The notes under the pieces are model-generated. The model saw only the letters and a list, made by a program, of their open reading frames with translations. It was not told the DNA's origin and ran no database searches. Positions 6,115 through 7,409 of a DNA stretch of 7,409 bases are shown piece by piece. Made by a program: the position numbers and the translations under genes. The stretch's first letter is position 1. Each line of letters begins with the position of its first letter. The DNA is from Candidatus Bathyarchaeota archaeon (lineage in GTDB: Archaea > Thermoproteota > Bathyarchaeia > Bathyarchaeales > UBA233): assembly GCA_003661945.1 (NCBI GenBank), contig QMXC01000055.1:1-7409 (forward strand). Reading direction: 5' to 3'.

Positions 6115-6180
6115 GGGCGGGGTTAATGAGTTTATCCTCTCTCGACTGTTCCTTGAAAGCCGTTAGGGAGACTTTTATGA

Positions 6181-7251
6181 ATGTTTGCGGTTGTTAAAAC
6201 CGGGAGAAAACCGGGTGCAGAAATAAGAAGGGTTGATGTGCCCAAAATCGGGAAGAACGAGGTTCTGGTCGAAGTTAAAGCTTGCTCCATCTGCGGCACC
6301 GACGTGCATATCTGGGAATGGAACGAGTGGGCTCAAAGCCGCATAAAAAAGATTCCCCTAATCTTCGGTCACGAATTCGCCGGAAAAGTCGTAGAAGTAG
6401 GCGCAGACGTGACAACAGTAAGCGTCGGCGACATGGTTTCAGCTGAAACCCACATAGTTGATGGAACATGCTATCAGTGTCGAACCGACCGCATGCACGT
6501 ATGCCAAAATATGAAAATCCTAGGCGTGGACACAGACGGCGTGTTCGCAGAATACGTGGCTCTACCGGAAAGAAACGCGTGGAAAAACGACCCCCACCTC
6601 GACCCGGCTATAGCTTCGGTTCAAGAACCCTTAGGAAACGCCGTGCAGACAGTTCTACCAAAAGACCATGTTGAAGATATAGCTGGAAAAAACGTTGCTG
6701 TGCTGGGCTGCGGACCCATCGGGCTGATGGCTATCGCCGTAGTTCGCACTTTGGGCGCAGCGAAGGTTTTCGCCACGGCGGGCGGATACAACCGGATACG
6801 CATGGAACTAGCCAAGAAGCTCGGAGCGGACATGGTTCTGAGCGCTCGGGAACACGGTGAAAACATAGTTAAGATTATCCGTGACGCCACGGATGGAAAC
6901 GGCGTCGACGTCGCCTTAGAAATGTCCGGCGCCCCCTCAGCGCTCCGACAAGCCTTCGAAATGCTGACTCCGGGCGGAAGGGTTTCCATGCTAGGCATTT
7001 TTAACCGTCCTTTCGAGTTTGACTTCAACAACGCCGTAATTTTCAAAGCTGCAACCGTCTACGGGATTTCGGGGCGCAGAATGTTTCAGACATGGTATCA
7101 AGTGAAAGGGCTGCTGTCGAAACCTGACTTCCGAGATAAAATCGCTTCGATAATTACGCATAGGCTTCCCATACGGGACATAGCCAAAGGCATGGAACTC
7201 ATCACAACAAAACAAGCTGCAAAAATTGTTCTCTCCCCCGAGTGGAGTTAG
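6181..7251 (+). CDS. tdh: L-threonine 3-dehydrogenase (zinc-dependent MDR family)
   Basis: A 356-residue cytosolic enzyme that oxidises L-threonine to 2-amino-3-ketobutyrate. Catalytic zinc and relay residues are C38, T40 and H43 in SICGTDVH, H64-E65 in GHEFAG, and E149 in EPLGNAV. The structural-zinc loop reads D94, C97, C100, C108, so the first ligand of the usual four cysteines is Asp. The Rossmann motif GCGPIG is at 176-181. VDTDGVFAEYV (116-126), DFNNAVIFKAATVYGISGR (281-299) and the following TWYQV match archaeal threonine dehydrogenases closely, which argues against a generic alcohol or sorbitol dehydrogenase. After the second Rossmann strand (KVFATAGGYNR) there is no Asp or Glu where NAD-specific relatives have one. 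ATG at 6181 has AGGGAG ten bases ahead; the overlapping ATG at 6177 is out of frame. The next gene appears to be kbl, the second step of the pathway. Confidence 0.93.
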   Translation: MFAVVKTGRKPGAEIRRVDVPKIGKNEVLVEVKACSICGTDVHIWEWNEWAQSRIKKIPLIFGHEFAGKVVEVGADVTTVSVGDMVSAETHIVDGTCYQCRTDRMHVCQNMKILGVDTDGVFAEYVALPERNAWKNDPHLDPAIASVQEPLGNAVQTVLPKDHVEDIAGKNVAVLGCGPIGLMAIAVVRTLGAAKVFATAGGYNRIRMELAKKLGADMVLSAREHGENIVKIIRDATDGNGVDVALEMSGAPSALRQAFEMLTPGGRVSMLGIFNRPFEFDFNNAVIFKAATVYGISGRRMFQTWYQVKGLLSKPDFRDKIASIITHRLPIRDIAKGMELITTKQAAKIVLSPEWS

Positions 7252-7267
7252 GAAACGTTAAATGAAT

Positions 7268-7292
7268 GTTAAGTTAATATTTTAACTCTAAC
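7268..7292 (+). promoter_or_regulatory. AT-rich inverted repeat and TATA-like element ahead of kbl
   Basis: AGTTAA (7272-7277) and TTAACT (7282-7287) form a perfect 6-base inverted repeat around TATT, flanked by GTTA (7268-7271) and TAAC (7289-7292). The element fills the tdh-kbl gap at the distance expected of a TATA box for a transcript starting near 7305. It could be a promoter, an operator, or a weak termination/processing site after tdh. Confidence 0.4.
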
Positions 7293-7309
7293 TTCAAACG
7301 TAAAGGTTT

Positions 7310-7316
7310 GAGGAGG
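7310..7316 (+). promoter_or_regulatory. Strong ribosome-binding site of the kbl-like gene
   Basis: GAGGAGG lies 10 bases ahead of ATG at 7327 and is the closest match to the consensus in the window. An in-frame TGA at 7309-7311 rules out a longer protein. Confidence 0.7.
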
Positions 7317-7326
7317 AATCGAAGAT

Positions 7327-7409
7327 ATGGTTGAGCGTCATCCGACGAAGTATTTGGGTGAGGAATATCAGCGGCTTGTCCGTGAAAACTTGAACTGGGA
7401 GCTTAAAGT
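7327..7409 (+). CDS. kbl: 2-amino-3-ketobutyrate CoA ligase / glycine C-acetyltransferase, N-terminus only (partial)
   Basis: Only 27 residues are inside the window, ending with YQRLVRENLNWELK and then a partial Val codon. The spacing and style (EY..LV...LNW.L.V) resemble the N-terminal helix of PLP-dependent glycine C-acetyltransferases, which cleave 2-amino-3-ketobutyrate with CoA to glycine and acetyl-CoA. No catalytic lysine or cofactor motif is reached, so the call rests on this short match and on the position right after tdh, a pairing common in bacteria and archaea. Other alpha-oxoamine synthases cannot be excluded. The start is well supported by GAGGAGG. Confidence 0.65.
   Translation, partial: MVERHPTKYLGEEYQRLVRENLNWELK

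Noticed and set aside
6621..7046. 141-residue minus-strand frame inside tdh
   Set aside because: It is fully contained in a confidently assigned gene and shows no recognisable motif.
1..7409. CRISPR array, tRNA, rRNA, insertion sequence or attachment site
   Set aside because: No regularly spaced repeats, cloverleaf, rRNA-like block, transposase or long terminal inverted repeats were seen on either strand by eye.

Overview
The window looks archaeal, probably from a Thermoproteota/Bathyarchaeia-type lineage. The evidence is indirect. Ribosome-binding sites are of the GGTGA/GAGG kind, AT-rich TATA-like boxes lie about 45-50 bases ahead of several starts, and many starts are TTG or GTG. A stand-alone LigD-type 3'-phosphoesterase and a COG3199-type ATP-NAD kinase are both known from archaea, and genes are packed tightly. 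Base composition is near 50% GC throughout, with no insertion sequence, tRNA, rRNA or CRISPR array visible.

Layout. (1) 1-248 (+) is the 3' end of an unrecognised protein with an acidic, low-complexity tail. (2) 344-1444 and 1473-3158 (+) form a two-gene operon: a MoxR-class AAA+ ATPase of the NorQ/CbbQ/GvpN type and a NorD/CbbO-like protein with a C-terminal von Willebrand factor A domain carrying an intact MIDAS. (3) 4386-3162 (-) holds two unrecognised, highly charged proteins one base apart, convergent with the ATPase/VWA operon. (4) 4527-4931 (+) encodes a compact stand-alone 3'-phosphoesterase with every expected catalytic residue. (5) 6065-4938 (-) encodes a COG3199/AcoX-like ATP-NAD kinase family protein. 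(6) 6181-7251 (+) encodes L-threonine 3-dehydrogenase, and 7327 to the window end (+) starts a gene whose first 27 residues fit 2-amino-3-ketobutyrate CoA ligase (glycine C-acetyltransferase).

How the genes may work together. The last two genes form the known threonine-to-glycine route: Tdh oxidises threonine to 2-amino-3-ketobutyrate, and Kbl cleaves it with CoA to glycine and acetyl-CoA. The AAA+/VWA pair has the architecture of machines that remodel or activate a target protein, such as NorQ/NorD on nitric oxide reductase and CbbQ/CbbO on Rubisco. No nitric oxide reductase, Rubisco or gas-vesicle gene is visible here, so the target is unknown. The best local candidates are the truncated acidic-tailed protein just upstream and the two orphan proteins on the opposite strand. 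This orphan ATPase/VWA neighbourhood is the most promising candidate for an undescribed system.

The Tdh departs from the family at two places that matter: one structural-zinc cysteine is Asp, and the acidic residue that normally selects NAD is absent. The adjacent, divergent ATP-NAD kinase homologue makes the second point more interesting, although the link is only inferred.
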